From contig NZ_GL397071.1 of the NCBI RefSeq assembly GCF_000146345.1, positions 1-54,048 of the forward strand: a stretch of DNA of 54,048 bases, in the 5' to 3' direction. The DNA is from Peptoniphilus duerdenii ATCC BAA-1640 (lineage in GTDB: Bacteria; Bacillota; Clostridia; Tissierellales; Peptoniphilaceae). Under the pieces are notes generated by a model. That model saw only the letters and a list, made by a program, of their open reading frames with translations, was not told the DNA's origin and searched no databases. Both the position numbers and the translations under genes were made by a program. This document shows positions 23,894-32,418 of this stretch, one piece after another. How positions within the stretch are numbered: position 1 is the stretch's first letter; every line of letters starts with the position of its first letter.

Positions 23894-25015
23894 TTATAAA
23901 TTTTTAATTGCAAATGGTATATTTTCTACTATATCTCGTGCAATTACTGAGTTCTCTCCTAGTTTTTCCTTGGCTATACTGCCGGATAGTCCATGGATGT
24001 ATGCGCCCATTGATGCCGCTTTAAAAGGTTCTATCTTCCTACCTAGAAGAGATGTAATTATTCCTGAGAGCACATCTCCCGAACCCGCTGTGGCTAGCTC
24101 TGGACCGCCTGTATTATTTATATATACTCTATTTCCATCTGTTACTATTGTCTTATTTCCCTTTAGTAATAGAGTAGTTCTATATTTTTTTGCAAAATCT
24201 TTTGCTATTTCTAGTTTATCTTTCTCTATTTCTTCTATGGATAGTTTAGTTAGTCTTGAAAATTCTCCAAGATGTGGGGTGAGGACTTTGTTTTCTAAAT
24301 TTACTTTTTCTAAATTTCTACTTAGAATATTTAGTCCGTCTGCATCTACTACCATTGGTGCTTCTTCTCTTATGACTTCTAAAAATAATTCTTCTTTATT
24401 TCCAAGACCTGGTCCAATACATATGGCATCCATTTCTTTTAAAAATTCAAGATCTTCTCTATATATCGCTTCAAAACATCTGGATAGTACCAAGTTTTTA
24501 ATTTCTCTATCTGTGTTGAAGTAAACTAGCCCAGATCCTGTTCTAAGGCTCGCCATAAGGGATAGCATAAGAGCTCCAGGCATATTATTCGAGCCACATA
24601 TGAATCCTACCCTACCATAGTCTCCTTTGTGACTGTCGACCTTTCTTTTTAATGCACCTTTAAATTCATGAGGTACTTCTATTTTTATACCACATTTTAC
24701 TTCCTTTGCCATAGCTACTGCAAATTTTCTTTCGTGGGAGACTGAATATGTAAATCTTTTTTCCCCTATCTTTGCTATATATGGTTCAAATTCTAGTTTT
24801 ATGTCTTTAAAAGAAATTCCATCTATGCCTGTTCCATTGGCTTTTGATATGGCTTCTTTGGCAGCAAAGTATGCAGAGATGCTTTCATATAAGTTTGGTC
24901 TACTTTTTATGTATGCTATTTCATCGTCGTTAAATATACGATTTAAAAACTTTTCTTTATGTTTTTCGTAGAGTTTTATAACTCGCGAAATTTCTATTAT
25001 ATCTATTCCCAACAT
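23894..25015 (-). CDS. Bifunctional holo-ACP synthase / NAD(P)HX dehydratase (AcpS-NnrD fusion)
   Basis: One 373-residue chain joins two enzymes. Residues 1-105 are AcpS (MLGIDIIEISR, then FAAKEAISKANGTG), which puts the phosphopantetheine arm on acyl carrier protein. Residues 115-373 are NnrD, an ADP-dependent dehydratase that repairs hydrated NAD(P)H, with GRVGFICGSNNMPGALMLS, GPGLG, VVDADGLN, TPHLGEF and ATAGSGDVLSGI. The NnrE epimerase half usually fused to NnrD is absent. The start is the third in-frame ATG: it gives the standard AcpS N-terminus and a 25-nt leader after TATAAT near 25050. It lies between selC and mazF. Confidence 0.87.
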   Translation of the reverse strand: MLGIDIIEISRVIKLYEKHKEKFLNRIFNDDEIAYIKSRPNLYESISAYFAAKEAISKANGTGIDGISFKDIKLEFEPYIAKIGEKRFTYSVSHERKFAVAMAKEVKCGIKIEVPHEFKGALKRKVDSHKGDYGRVGFICGSNNMPGALMLSLMASLRTGSGLVYFNTDREIKNLVLSRCFEAIYREDLEFLKEMDAICIGPGLGNKEELFLEVIREEAPMVVDADGLNILSRNLEKVNLENKVLTPHLGEFSRLTKLSIEEIEKDKLEIAKDFAKKYRTTLLLKGNKTIVTDGNRVYINNTGGPELATAGSGDVLSGIITSLLGRKIEPFKAASMGAYIHGLSGSIAKEKLGENSVIARDIVENIPFAIKNL

Positions 25016-25069
25016 ATTGCTACCCATCTTTATCATTTACTATCTTATTTTATTATAATAAATTTTAGC

Positions 25070-25101
25070 TAAAAAATAAAGGAGAAGCGACTAACTTCTC
25101 C
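25070..25101 (-). terminator. selC terminator
   Basis: GGAGAAG pairs with CTTCTCC around a short loop, followed by TTTATTTTTT on the minus strand, directly after the tRNA. Confidence 0.8.
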
Positions 25102-25103
25102 CA

Positions 25104-25197
25104 TGGCGAGGAAGAGTAGGAATCGAACCTACCAAAGAAAAACTTTCTTACAACGGTTTTGAAGACCGCGGAGCACACCAGACACTCATTCTCCCCC
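25104..25197 (-). tRNA. selC: tRNA-Sec (selenocysteine, anticodon UCA)
   Basis: This 94-nt tRNA has an 8-bp acceptor (GGGGGAGA with TCTTCCTC), discriminator G and an encoded CCA. The anticodon arm is CGGT-CTTCAAA-ACCG with anticodon TCA. It has a long variable arm (AAGAAAG...CTTT) and a 5-bp T-stem (GTAGG/CCTAC). The 8+5 acceptor/T arrangement and UCA anticodon are diagnostic for bacterial tRNA-Sec. It sits directly after the grd operon that uses it, 56 bp after the grdD stop. Confidence 0.96.
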
Positions 25198-25200
25198 ATA

Positions 25201-25223
25201 AAAAGTCCCGGCCAAGCGGGACT
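25201..25223 (-). terminator. Terminator at the end of grdD
   Basis: AGTCCCG pairs with CGGGACT around CTTGGC, followed by TTTTTA on the minus strand. The overlapping promoter would make the same hairpin the 5' end of the selC transcript. Confidence 0.82.
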
Positions 25224-25228
25224 ATCTT

Positions 25229-25257
25229 ATTATACTATAAATTTTCTATATTGTTAA
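25229..25257 (-). promoter_or_regulatory. Candidate selC promoter overlapping the grdD stop codon
   Basis: TTAACA (25252-25257) and TATAAT (25229-25234) are 17 bp apart on the minus strand. The -35 box covers the grdD stop codon and the start would fall at the base of the terminator hairpin. Confidence 0.55.
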
Positions 25258-26384
25258 GATATTAAACCTGCATTAGTTAAAATTTCTGCTGCTTTATCTT
25301 TGTTTGCTTCAGAAATTAGAACTATAGGTCCTGTACATCCCATTGCTGATTCAGCGTAGATGCCTTCTTTCCAAAGGGCTTGTACTGCAGTGTCCATTTC
25401 AAGAATATCTATTCCAGGTATTTGAGCTGTTACGACTTCTTTTGGTGGAGCTGCTACTGCTGCTTCTGCCTTTTCTTCTTTTTTGTCCATTGACGCTAAG
25501 ATTTGTTCAAGGCCAGCTTTTTTAGCATCTGCATATACTTTCTTGGAAACTTCTACTAATTTTCCTCTTACTGATTCTACTGCATATTGAATAGCATTTC
25601 TAATTACAGGTGTACCACTTGCTCTAGAGACAATGAACACTGGTGTATGGTATCCTTCACCTAGTCCAGGTCCATATCCAAATCCAGCTGTTTCGAAGAA
25701 TCCGCCAGATGTGAATGATGCAAATGTCTTGATAAGAACATTTCCTGTAAGTGAATCCATAACTACAACATCACAAGTTCCTGCTACTAGGTCATTTCCT
25801 CTTAGCACTGCGCCGCCGTCAGCTCTCTTAGATTCTGCAAAGTTGATTTCGAAACCATTGTTTTTTAGTTCGTTTAGTTTCTTTTCAACGATTCTTGCAG
25901 CTTCTATATTAAGAATACCAACTGTTGGATGTTCAATTCCATTGGCTTTTGCAGCGATGATTCCATTAATAGTGTTAAGAACCATTGCAATGTCTCTCTT
26001 CATATGGGTTGTTCCTGTAGTTGTCGCAATGTAAACTTCTTTACCCATAGCTGGAGTTACTGTTCTACCTACTGTAGAAACTCCGATTGGGAATGGATAG
26101 TGCATTGCAACTGCAGCGTCTATTTTACCTTCGTTAAATAGATGCTCAAGGGCTTCTGCAACTTCTTCATCGTTTGCTGCTTCTACACAGTTATAATCCT
26201 TGTAAGGTGTACCTACAACTGTGAATTCTACGTCTTTAAAGCTTTCCATAGCTTTATTTACGTTGTCAGCACCAAGTTCTGAATCTAGATTAGTTACAGC
26301 TATTCTAACAGTAGATGACTTAGATTTACCAGTTTCAATTTCTTCAGCAATGTCATTAATGAATTCTGCTAGTAATTTACTCAT
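25254..26384 (-). CDS. grdD: Glycine reductase component C, GrdD subunit
   Basis: The 376-residue protein is the smaller subunit of protein C, which releases acetyl phosphate from the thioester formed during glycine reduction. The PlsX-like phosphotransacylase fold is visible in VRIAVTNLDSELGADNV, then GRTVTPAMGKEVYIATTTGTTHMKRD and GGFFETAGFGYGPGLGEGYHTPVF. Near the C-terminus is ESAMGCTGPIVLIS. A charged Ala/Glu/Lys segment near residues 296-315 links the halves. It is the last gene of the operon, 1 bp after grdC, and is followed by a terminator. Confidence 0.95.
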   Translation of the reverse strand: MSKLLAEFINDIAEEIETGKSKSSTVRIAVTNLDSELGADNVNKAMESFKDVEFTVVGTPYKDYNCVEAANDEEVAEALEHLFNEGKIDAAVAMHYPFPIGVSTVGRTVTPAMGKEVYIATTTGTTHMKRDIAMVLNTINGIIAAKANGIEHPTVGILNIEAARIVEKKLNELKNNGFEINFAESKRADGGAVLRGNDLVAGTCDVVVMDSLTGNVLIKTFASFTSGGFFETAGFGYGPGLGEGYHTPVFIVSRASGTPVIRNAIQYAVESVRGKLVEVSKKVYADAKKAGLEQILASMDKKEEKAEAAVAAPPKEVVTAQIPGIDILEMDTAVQALWKEGIYAESAMGCTGPIVLISEANKDKAAEILTNAGLIS

Positions 26385-26385
26385 C

Positions 26386-27921
26386 TTACTCCCTTTCTAG
26401 AATATCTGAAGCTACTTTCTTCATTGCTTCTGCCAATAGCTTTCTAACCATTTCTTGATCTAGTCCTGTTTCAGCTTCTGCATCTTTTCCAGTATTTCTT
26501 TCAACTACTACTGAAATACCATCGAATAGATTTGTAAGTCTTCCTAGGAATAGTGATCCTTTACCTATTAGCATTGCTCTATTTAGATCTCCATCTGTTA
26601 AGTCATGAACCATGTGTCCTACGTATGGTACTGCTGAAGGAATATGTCCTTGAGTTGGTGCCCATCCGTGTAGTCCGTGTTTTTCGATGAAGTTCTTAAG
26701 TTCTTTTTTATCTAATTCACCTTTTGTTACTGCAAGTGCAGCTATCATCTTGTAGTTAGCTTCTGGAACGTTTCCTGCTCCTGCTGGTTTAGTGATATCT
26801 GGGTTTTGCATTTCTGGTGAATATTTGTCTACATCTGTAAATTTAAGTCCGTGTTCGTGAAGTGGATCGTATACTAGTGATGAAATTACAGCTTGTGGTG
26901 ATGATCCAGTAGATACTTTGTGAGTTCCTACGATGTCGTTTCTAATAATTGGAGAAACTCCGTCGTTTTGAGAAACTATAACTCCGAATCCTCCTACACA
27001 GTCTTCTAGAATTGGTAGACCTTTGTTGATATGATCTCTTGCGTTCATACCAAGTTTAGCTGTTGAACCACCTGCTACTACTAGTACGTTTTCAAAAGTG
27101 CCGCCTCTTACATGTGAAGCTGCTGTAACTAGTGCATGTACTGGTGCTGCACAGAATCCTCTTACGTCAGAACCATTTGCGTTTTCTAGTCCACACATTT
27201 CTGCGATAGACTTAGCTATGTTTCCTCCACCTCTTTGGTTAATATCTCCTGCTGCTTCTTCTGAACATTCGATTACATAGTTAATTTCTTTTCTATCGAT
27301 GCCTGATACTCTTAGAGTTTCGATTGCAGCTAGTGCTCCTGATGCTTTAGATACAAGATTTTCAAGCATGGTGTGTGCTGAAAGGTTGACATCTGTATCA
27401 TGAGCTGCTCTTACATATCCATAAAGTTTTCCATCATGGTATAGTGCAACTGCTTTATCATTTGCGATTAATTCTTCAGCCTTTGAAATATCTTGTCCTT
27501 TTAGTTTAGGGAACATCTTTTCAAATTCTGGATATCTTTCTTCTAATACAGATTTAAATTCATTTACATAATCTTCTGATAAGAATACTAAATCAAATTC
27601 ATCCGCGTACTTAAGAAGTCCTATGAACTCTTCTTCTGGAACTATGATACCAAACTTACCTTCTCTAGTTCCTTTATTTTCAATTTCTGTATATGGAAGT
27701 TTTTTGTCTGCTAGTGCATCTGGGGTAGCGTTTCCAATATAGATTTGATTTGGTAAATAATTTACAACTTCATCAAAGCTTCTTAAGTGATCTTGTACAT
27801 TTTTTAATAAATCTGAGTCAGGATTAAGTATTTTTTCAGTGGTAAATGTAGCCCCAGCAGTTTCTACTAGCTGGGGTGTATTTACCAATACATATCCTGC
27901 ACCTTTAATTACAGAATACAT
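26386..27921 (-). CDS. grdC: Glycine reductase component C, GrdC subunit
   Basis: The 511-residue protein is the larger subunit of protein C and resembles beta-ketoacyl-ACP synthase III. It begins YSVIKGAGYVLVNTPQLVETAG and has DVRGFCAAPVHALVTAA, which holds the acyl-accepting cysteine. GGSTAKLGMNARDHINKG, the GLHGWAPTQGHIPSAVPY block and NRAMLIGKGSLFLGRLTNLFDG follow. It accepts the acetyl group from selenoprotein A and, with GrdD, forms acetyl phosphate. Size is standard. The gene starts 8 bp after the grdB stop. Confidence 0.96.
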   Translation of the reverse strand: MYSVIKGAGYVLVNTPQLVETAGATFTTEKILNPDSDLLKNVQDHLRSFDEVVNYLPNQIYIGNATPDALADKKLPYTEIENKGTREGKFGIIVPEEEFIGLLKYADEFDLVFLSEDYVNEFKSVLEERYPEFEKMFPKLKGQDISKAEELIANDKAVALYHDGKLYGYVRAAHDTDVNLSAHTMLENLVSKASGALAAIETLRVSGIDRKEINYVIECSEEAAGDINQRGGGNIAKSIAEMCGLENANGSDVRGFCAAPVHALVTAASHVRGGTFENVLVVAGGSTAKLGMNARDHINKGLPILEDCVGGFGVIVSQNDGVSPIIRNDIVGTHKVSTGSSPQAVISSLVYDPLHEHGLKFTDVDKYSPEMQNPDITKPAGAGNVPEANYKMIAALAVTKGELDKKELKNFIEKHGLHGWAPTQGHIPSAVPYVGHMVHDLTDGDLNRAMLIGKGSLFLGRLTNLFDGISVVVERNTGKDAEAETGLDQEMVRKLLAEAMKKVASDILERE

Positions 27922-27929
27922 TTAGCCTC

Positions 27930-29240
27930 CTAGTTATCAAATATAGTTTGATCGTCTACTTCTGTTTCAAGAGCTTTAAGTGCTCTTTCAACTAGTCTTT
28001 CTCTTAGTTTGTATTCCTCTTCGTGAGTCATGTTAGGATCTCCAAGTGGGTGAGGAATAGCTACTGCAGGTACAATTCTATTTGCTCCAACTGTTAGAGA
28101 AATAGGTGTAATTGTACAAATGTGTACTACAGGGATTCCTGTAGCTTCAATACCTTTTACCATAGTTGCGCCGCAACGTGTACAGGTACCTCAGGTACTT
28201 GTTAGTATAACTGCGTCAACCTTGTCTTCTTTTAGGTATTCAGCGATCTTTTCTGAGAACTTCTTAGCACTTGCTACTGCAGTTCCGTTACCTACTGTTG
28301 AGTACCAGTAGTGGTGAAGAGATCCAATCTTTCCTTCTTTTTCAAAGTTTCTTAGAACATCAACTGGGATAACTCTGTCTGCGTTTTCGTTAGCATACAC
28401 TGGGTCATATCCACCGTGAGCTGTTTCTGAATTTTCAGGAGTTAAGTCAGTTATGTTAGAGAAATCATATCTACCAAATTTAGATGCTGATGATGATTCA
28501 ATGTGGTCTGGGTTTCCTTTTGGAACGATACCACCTGAAGTAACGATAGCGATTCTAGCTTTGGTTATATCTTTAATAGCTTTTGCAGGTTCAACTCTGT
28601 CAAATGCTGGCATTGGATATTCAGTTTCGTATTCTTCGCCACTTATTTTCTTTAGTAGCATTTCAACAGCACGAGCTGATCCAGTTTTGTCAGAGAAGTA
28701 GTTGATACGTCTTCCTTGTGGGAAGTATCCGCCTTCTTCTGGTGTTCCTACATCTTCGCCTTTAGCGTATTTTTCAGTAAATACGGTTATAGCTTTAAGA
28801 GCTTTTCTCATTCCGGCAGCTGAGTCTGCTGTTTTAATAACGTAAACGTCTTTAGCAAACATATCTCTACCTGGGTTTTCGTCATACATTGCTGTGATTG
28901 ACTTAATGCCAAGTTTATCTTGAACTTCTTTAGCGATAGTTCCAGATGCCATACCGTATCTACCAGCGTTAAATGCTGGGCCTGCTATGAAATAGTCAGG
29001 GTTAAATTTTCCAATCATGTCGATCAATTCAGCCTTAGCTTCTTCAAGGTTTTCATTGAAGTAAGAGTCTCCACATACGATTGTAGCTACAATCTCGAAG
29101 TCATCTCCAAGGTTTTTTTGAAGTTGAGCTGAAATTGGTGGTAGTTGTTCTGCTACAAATGGTTTTGTATCAGCTTTTTCTTCTCCACCTATTCCTGCAA
29201 AGAACTGATTGACATAATGAACTACTTTTATTTTATCCAT
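27930..29240 (-). CDS. grdB: Glycine reductase component B selenoprotein GrdB (internal Sec TGA)
   Basis: The 436-residue selenoprotein is the gamma subunit of substrate-binding protein B. An in-frame TGA at 28191-28193 is residue 350 and must be read as selenocysteine. The reading frame continues through GTCTRCGATMVKGIEATG to a normal stop, and the UGTCTRC motif is the expected U-x2-C-x2-C active site. Just after the TGA, GTTGC-GGC-GCAAC can form the decoding hairpin. Taken as a stop, the TGA would falsely split the gene in two. It begins KIKVVHYVNQFFAGIGGEEKAD, typical of GrdB, and lies 24 bp after grdA. Confidence 0.96.
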
Positions 29241-29264
29241 TATATTCTCCTCGTTAGATATTAA

Positions 29265-29744
29265 TTATAGATATTTACAGTTTTCGTTTCTGATTTCTTG
29301 CATTTCTTCAACTATTTCATCAACGTCAAGTACCATTTCCATCATGCCTACTTGTTCATCATATACGTCTGGATCAAATAGTTCTTTCACTTCATCTTCA
29401 ACTACGTGGAATGCTAGTAATCCTAGTTCAACTCCTGCTAATGGACCTGCAAATGTTGGGTCCCCTGCCATTACAGTTTCTGCTGCAAGACCTGCAGCTT
29501 CGGCTTCTGCTCCTCCTAGAATAACAACTAAGTTTTCTGGTCCGTATTCTTCTGCGAAGTTTTTAACTCTTTGTTGGTTTTCTAGGTCCATAGCGCCTGC
29601 GGCAGTTCAGACAAAGCATTCAGTTGCTGAGAAAATTACATCAGTATTATCTACAGTTTCAACACATGCTTTGATAGCTTCACCAGGTACACCGTCACGG
29701 TCACCGATGATTATTATCTTTTTGTTTTCTAAATAATTAGTCAT
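29265..29744 (-). CDS. grdA: Glycine reductase selenoprotein A GrdA (internal Sec TGA)
   Basis: The 159-residue selenoprotein carries the carboxymethyl group between proteins B and C. The ATG at 29744 follows an AAAGGAAAAT site. The TGA at 29607-29609 is residue 46 in the redox motif CFVU, and the frame continues as [11 protein letters not shown]. The N-terminal part ([25 protein letters not shown]) and the acidic C-terminus ([16 protein letters not shown]) match GrdA, as does the length. Bases after the TGA (CTGCCGCAGGCG) can fold into a small stem. Calling only the part after the TGA would give a truncated 108-residue product. Confidence 0.96.
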
Positions 29745-29783
29745 GTGATTTTCCTTTCTTAATTTAAATATTAATTTTAATCG

Positions 29784-29826
29784 TTGTTACATTTAACAAT
29801 CTAAAGTTTCTAAAAATAGAAACCTT
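29784..29826 (-). other. Tandem intercistronic hairpins between grdE and grdA
   Basis: In the grdE-grdA gap the minus-strand RNA forms AAGGTTTCTA-TTTT-TAGAAACTTT (29803-29826), a 10-bp stem starting in the last grdE codons. It then forms TTGTTA-AATG-TAACAA (29784-29799). Neither is followed by a T-run, so they look like processing or stability elements rather than terminators. Confidence 0.65.
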
Positions 29827-31114
29827 AGAAAGTTTTTGCTGATAGATAGTTAAATCCTGTTTCGTTTGTAGCTCCAGTTATAACTTGGATTTCTACTTCA
29901 AGAGTTCCGTCTTCTAGAATAGCTTCATCAGATCCACCTGCTATAACAAGTACAGCTTTTTCGTCTCCGATTACGTTGTCTAGTTTTGGAAGTCTTACTA
30001 CTTCGTTTGCGTTACCACCAGTTACTACAGCATTAGCTAGTGGATCAGCGTCTGCTAGAGATTGTGATTTACCATCACGGCCAGCGTATTCGTCAGTAAT
30101 AATTACTGTGTCTACGCCTTTCTTTTCAATCTTAGTACAGTTCATGATAAGGTCAGTGTCTGGGTTACCGAATCCTTCTTGAGATACGATAGCTGCATCT
30201 GCTCCTAGGAACTCTACAAGTTTAGCAGTCATATCTGAATGTCTTTGTTTATCCATTAGATATACGTTTTCGTTTGTGATTACAACTCCAAGGAAGTTTA
30301 TAGTCTTTCCATGTTGTTTGTAAAGATTCTTGATAACGTCGTTGTTTAAGTGAACATATGTTGGGTTTTTGTCGCATGCTGATACACAGTTACCACTTAC
30401 AACAGCTCCATCCATAAATTCTGTTGGATATAGGAATGTTGGGATAATTTTCTTTGCGTCAACGCCGTATACATATGTGTCATGTAGTAATCCTTGAGTT
30501 TGAAGCATACATACGTAGATAACTTTCTTAAGATCTTTGTACTCTTCTACTTGTTCAAGTATTGGTTTTGTTTCGTAAACAGTTGTGTTTTCTGGAGTAA
30601 GATCTTTAGCTAAACGACCGATGAAATCAGTAATTTTAAGTCCTACCATTCTTACTGAATGTTCGTGGTTAGCTTTAGATATTCCTTCTTTAGGTTCTAC
30701 CTTAACAACTAGGTTTACTAGTTTTGAGAATGGAGTGTATTTAGCTCCTTCTCCAGTCATGTCTATGATTCCTTCTTGGAATCCAACTATTGATCCGGTT
30801 GTAATTACTGCCATATTCTTAAGAGCGATAGTCTTTCCAGATCCTACTGTGTCGACTTTGTTTAAGATTCCAGGGAACATTTCTCCACCTTCAACCTTAA
30901 CTCTAGGCTCAAGAACATCTTTTACCGGAATTATTCTCGTACTATCACCAGGGCGCGCGATGAAGAATTCAATTGATTTTAAATAATCATCGTTAGCTAC
31001 CTCTGATACTTCTTCAAGTTCAGCTTTGCTTACATAAAGTACTCCGTTTTTGATTTCGGATTTGTCTGCAAACTGAATATCTTGAATTTTAATTTCGCCA
31101 AGTTCAAGACGCAT
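29825..31114 (-). CDS. grdE: Glycine reductase component B proprotein GrdE
   Basis: The 429-residue proprotein is cleaved into the two small subunits of protein B. Cleavage is expected between N242 and C243 in VVSGNCVSACDKNPTY, turning the cysteine into a pyruvoyl group that binds glycine as a Schiff base. C243 matches the known position in characterised GrdE (Cys242). The N-terminus RLELGEIKIQDIQFADKSEIKNG and VGFQEGIIDMTG are family markers. It lies 17 bp after trxA and is followed by intercistronic hairpins before grdA. Confidence 0.95.
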   Translation of the reverse strand: MRLELGEIKIQDIQFADKSEIKNGVLYVSKAELEEVSEVANDDYLKSIEFFIARPGDSTRIIPVKDVLEPRVKVEGGEMFPGILNKVDTVGSGKTIALKNMAVITTGSIVGFQEGIIDMTGEGAKYTPFSKLVNLVVKVEPKEGISKANHEHSVRMVGLKITDFIGRLAKDLTPENTTVYETKPILEQVEEYKDLKKVIYVCMLQTQGLLHDTYVYGVDAKKIIPTFLYPTEFMDGAVVSGNCVSACDKNPTYVHLNNDVIKNLYKQHGKTINFLGVVITNENVYLMDKQRHSDMTAKLVEFLGADAAIVSQEGFGNPDTDLIMNCTKIEKKGVDTVIITDEYAGRDGKSQSLADADPLANAVVTGGNANEVVRLPKLDNVIGDEKAVLVIAGGSDEAILEDGTLEVEIQVITGATNETGFNYLSAKTF

Positions 31115-31131
31115 AACTCACCTCTAATTAA

Positions 31132-31449
31132 TTAATAAAATTTTTTGATCATTGCTTCGATGTTTTCAAGAGTTGCTGTATCTTCTCTGATTTCATCTAC
31201 TTTTTGACCATCTTTAAACATAAGCATTGTAGGAAGTCCAAGAACTCCTTGCTTAATAGCGTGACGTCTTGCTTTTACAATATCTAGAGAACAGAATTTG
31301 ATCTTATCTCCATATTTGTCAGCAAGTTCGTGAACTCCTGGCATAAGTGCCTTACATGGTTCACATGATTGTGACCAGAAGTCTACAAATACATATCCTT
31401 CTGCATTTAGTACTTCATCGTCAAAATTGGTTTTGTCTAGTTCTATCAC
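31132..31449 (-). CDS. trxA: Glycine-reductase-associated thioredoxin
   Basis: The 105-residue thioredoxin passes electrons from TrxB to the selenoprotein in glycine reduction. The fold is clear (FVDFWSQSCEPCKALMPG; LGLPTMLMFKDGQKV with the cis-proline). The active site is C29-E-P-C32 preceded by Ser instead of Trp-Cys-Gly-Pro-Cys. Deviating active sites are known in thioredoxins of glycine-fermenting clostridia, which evolved with their own reductase. It lies 14 bp after trxB and 17 bp before grdE. Confidence 0.93.
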   Translation of the reverse strand: MIELDKTNFDDEVLNAEGYVFVDFWSQSCEPCKALMPGVHELADKYGDKIKFCSLDIVKARRHAIKQGVLGLPTMLMFKDGQKVDEIREDTATLENIEAMIKKFY

Positions 31450-31463
31450 TTTTTTACCTCCTA

Positions 31464-32408
31464 TTAATAATCAAGTGCTTTTAGTTCTTTTTCTATAGTA
31501 ACAGCTGCGATCGCTCCATCGGATGCTGCTGTTATTACCTGTCTAAGTGGAGTATTTCTAATATCTCCGATTGCATAAACTAGTTCTTTGTTTGTTCTCA
31601 TGCATTCGTCAGTTAGGATATATCCATCATCTGTCATGTCGATTTTACCTTCGAACATTTGTGATGCTGGGTCTGCACCGATAAATACGAATACACCTAC
31701 TAGTCCGTCATCTTCATCTGCATGGAAAACTGTTTCTTCTCCAGTTTCGTTGTTTACAAATAAGATTTCGTCTAGCATTCCATCGTTAGATCTAAGTTCT
31801 TTAATAGATGTGTGATACTTGATTTCAAGATTTTCTTTCTTTTCTGCTCTCTTAGCTACAATTTCATCACATCTTAACTTTTCACGTCTAACAAGAAGAG
31901 TTACTTTTCTAGCGAAGTCGCATAGATAAATAGCTTCTTCTACTGCTGAGTTACGAGCACCAACTACGAATACTTCGAAGTCTGTAAAGAAGTCTGCATC
32001 GCAAGTTGCACAGTAAGAAACTCCCTTACCGGTAAGTTCTCTTTCTCCTGGAACGTTAAGTTTTCTAGGAGCTGCACCTGTTGCTATGATTATAGCTTTT
32101 GCTTCAAGGACTTCATCCCCAGCTAAGTACACTTTTTTAACTTTTCCGTCAAGATCTACATCTTTAACGTGAGCTTTTTTGAATTCGCATCCAAAAGTTT
32201 TAGCTTGTTCTTCCATTCTGTCTGTTAGTGTTCTTCCTGATTCATTTTCAGTAAGTCCACCAGGATAGTTTTCAATTGATGCAGTAATCGCAATTTGTCC
32301 GCCTGTTACTTTTTCTTCAACGATTAGTGTTTTAAGTCTAGCACGGCCAGCGTATAATCCTGCTGCTAATCCACCAGGACCTCCACCAATTATAATTAAA
32401 TCATACAT
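31464..32408 (-). CDS. trxB: Thioredoxin reductase
   Basis: The 314-residue flavoprotein has an N-terminal FAD motif (IIIGGGPGGLAAGLYAGRA), the redox disulfide C133-A-T-C136 (SYCATCDADFF), a second Rossmann block for NAD(P)H (VFVVGARNSAVEEAIYL) and the FAD-closing YAIGDIRNTPLRQVITAASDGAIAA. The ATG at 32408 is preceded by AAGGTG at good distance; an upstream in-frame GTG is inside that site. It is the second gene of the grd operon, 10 bp after grdX, and supplies reduced thioredoxin to the complex. The substrate may be NADH or NADPH. Confidence 0.94.
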   Translation of the reverse strand: MYDLIIIGGGPGGLAAGLYAGRARLKTLIVEEKVTGGQIAITASIENYPGGLTENESGRTLTDRMEEQAKTFGCEFKKAHVKDVDLDGKVKKVYLAGDEVLEAKAIIIATGAAPRKLNVPGERELTGKGVSYCATCDADFFTDFEVFVVGARNSAVEEAIYLCDFARKVTLLVRREKLRCDEIVAKRAEKKENLEIKYHTSIKELRSNDGMLDEILFVNNETGEETVFHADEDDGLVGVFVFIGADPASQMFEGKIDMTDDGYILTDECMRTNKELVYAIGDIRNTPLRQVITAASDGAIAAVTIEKELKALDY

Positions 32409-32418
32409 TCTTATCACC

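Noticed and set aside
27930-28163. A separate 77-residue protein after grdB
   Set aside because: It is the C-terminal part of grdB after its selenocysteine TGA.
29265-29591. A 108-residue protein starting at MDLENQ
   Set aside because: This is the part of grdA after the selenocysteine TGA; the true start is at 29744.
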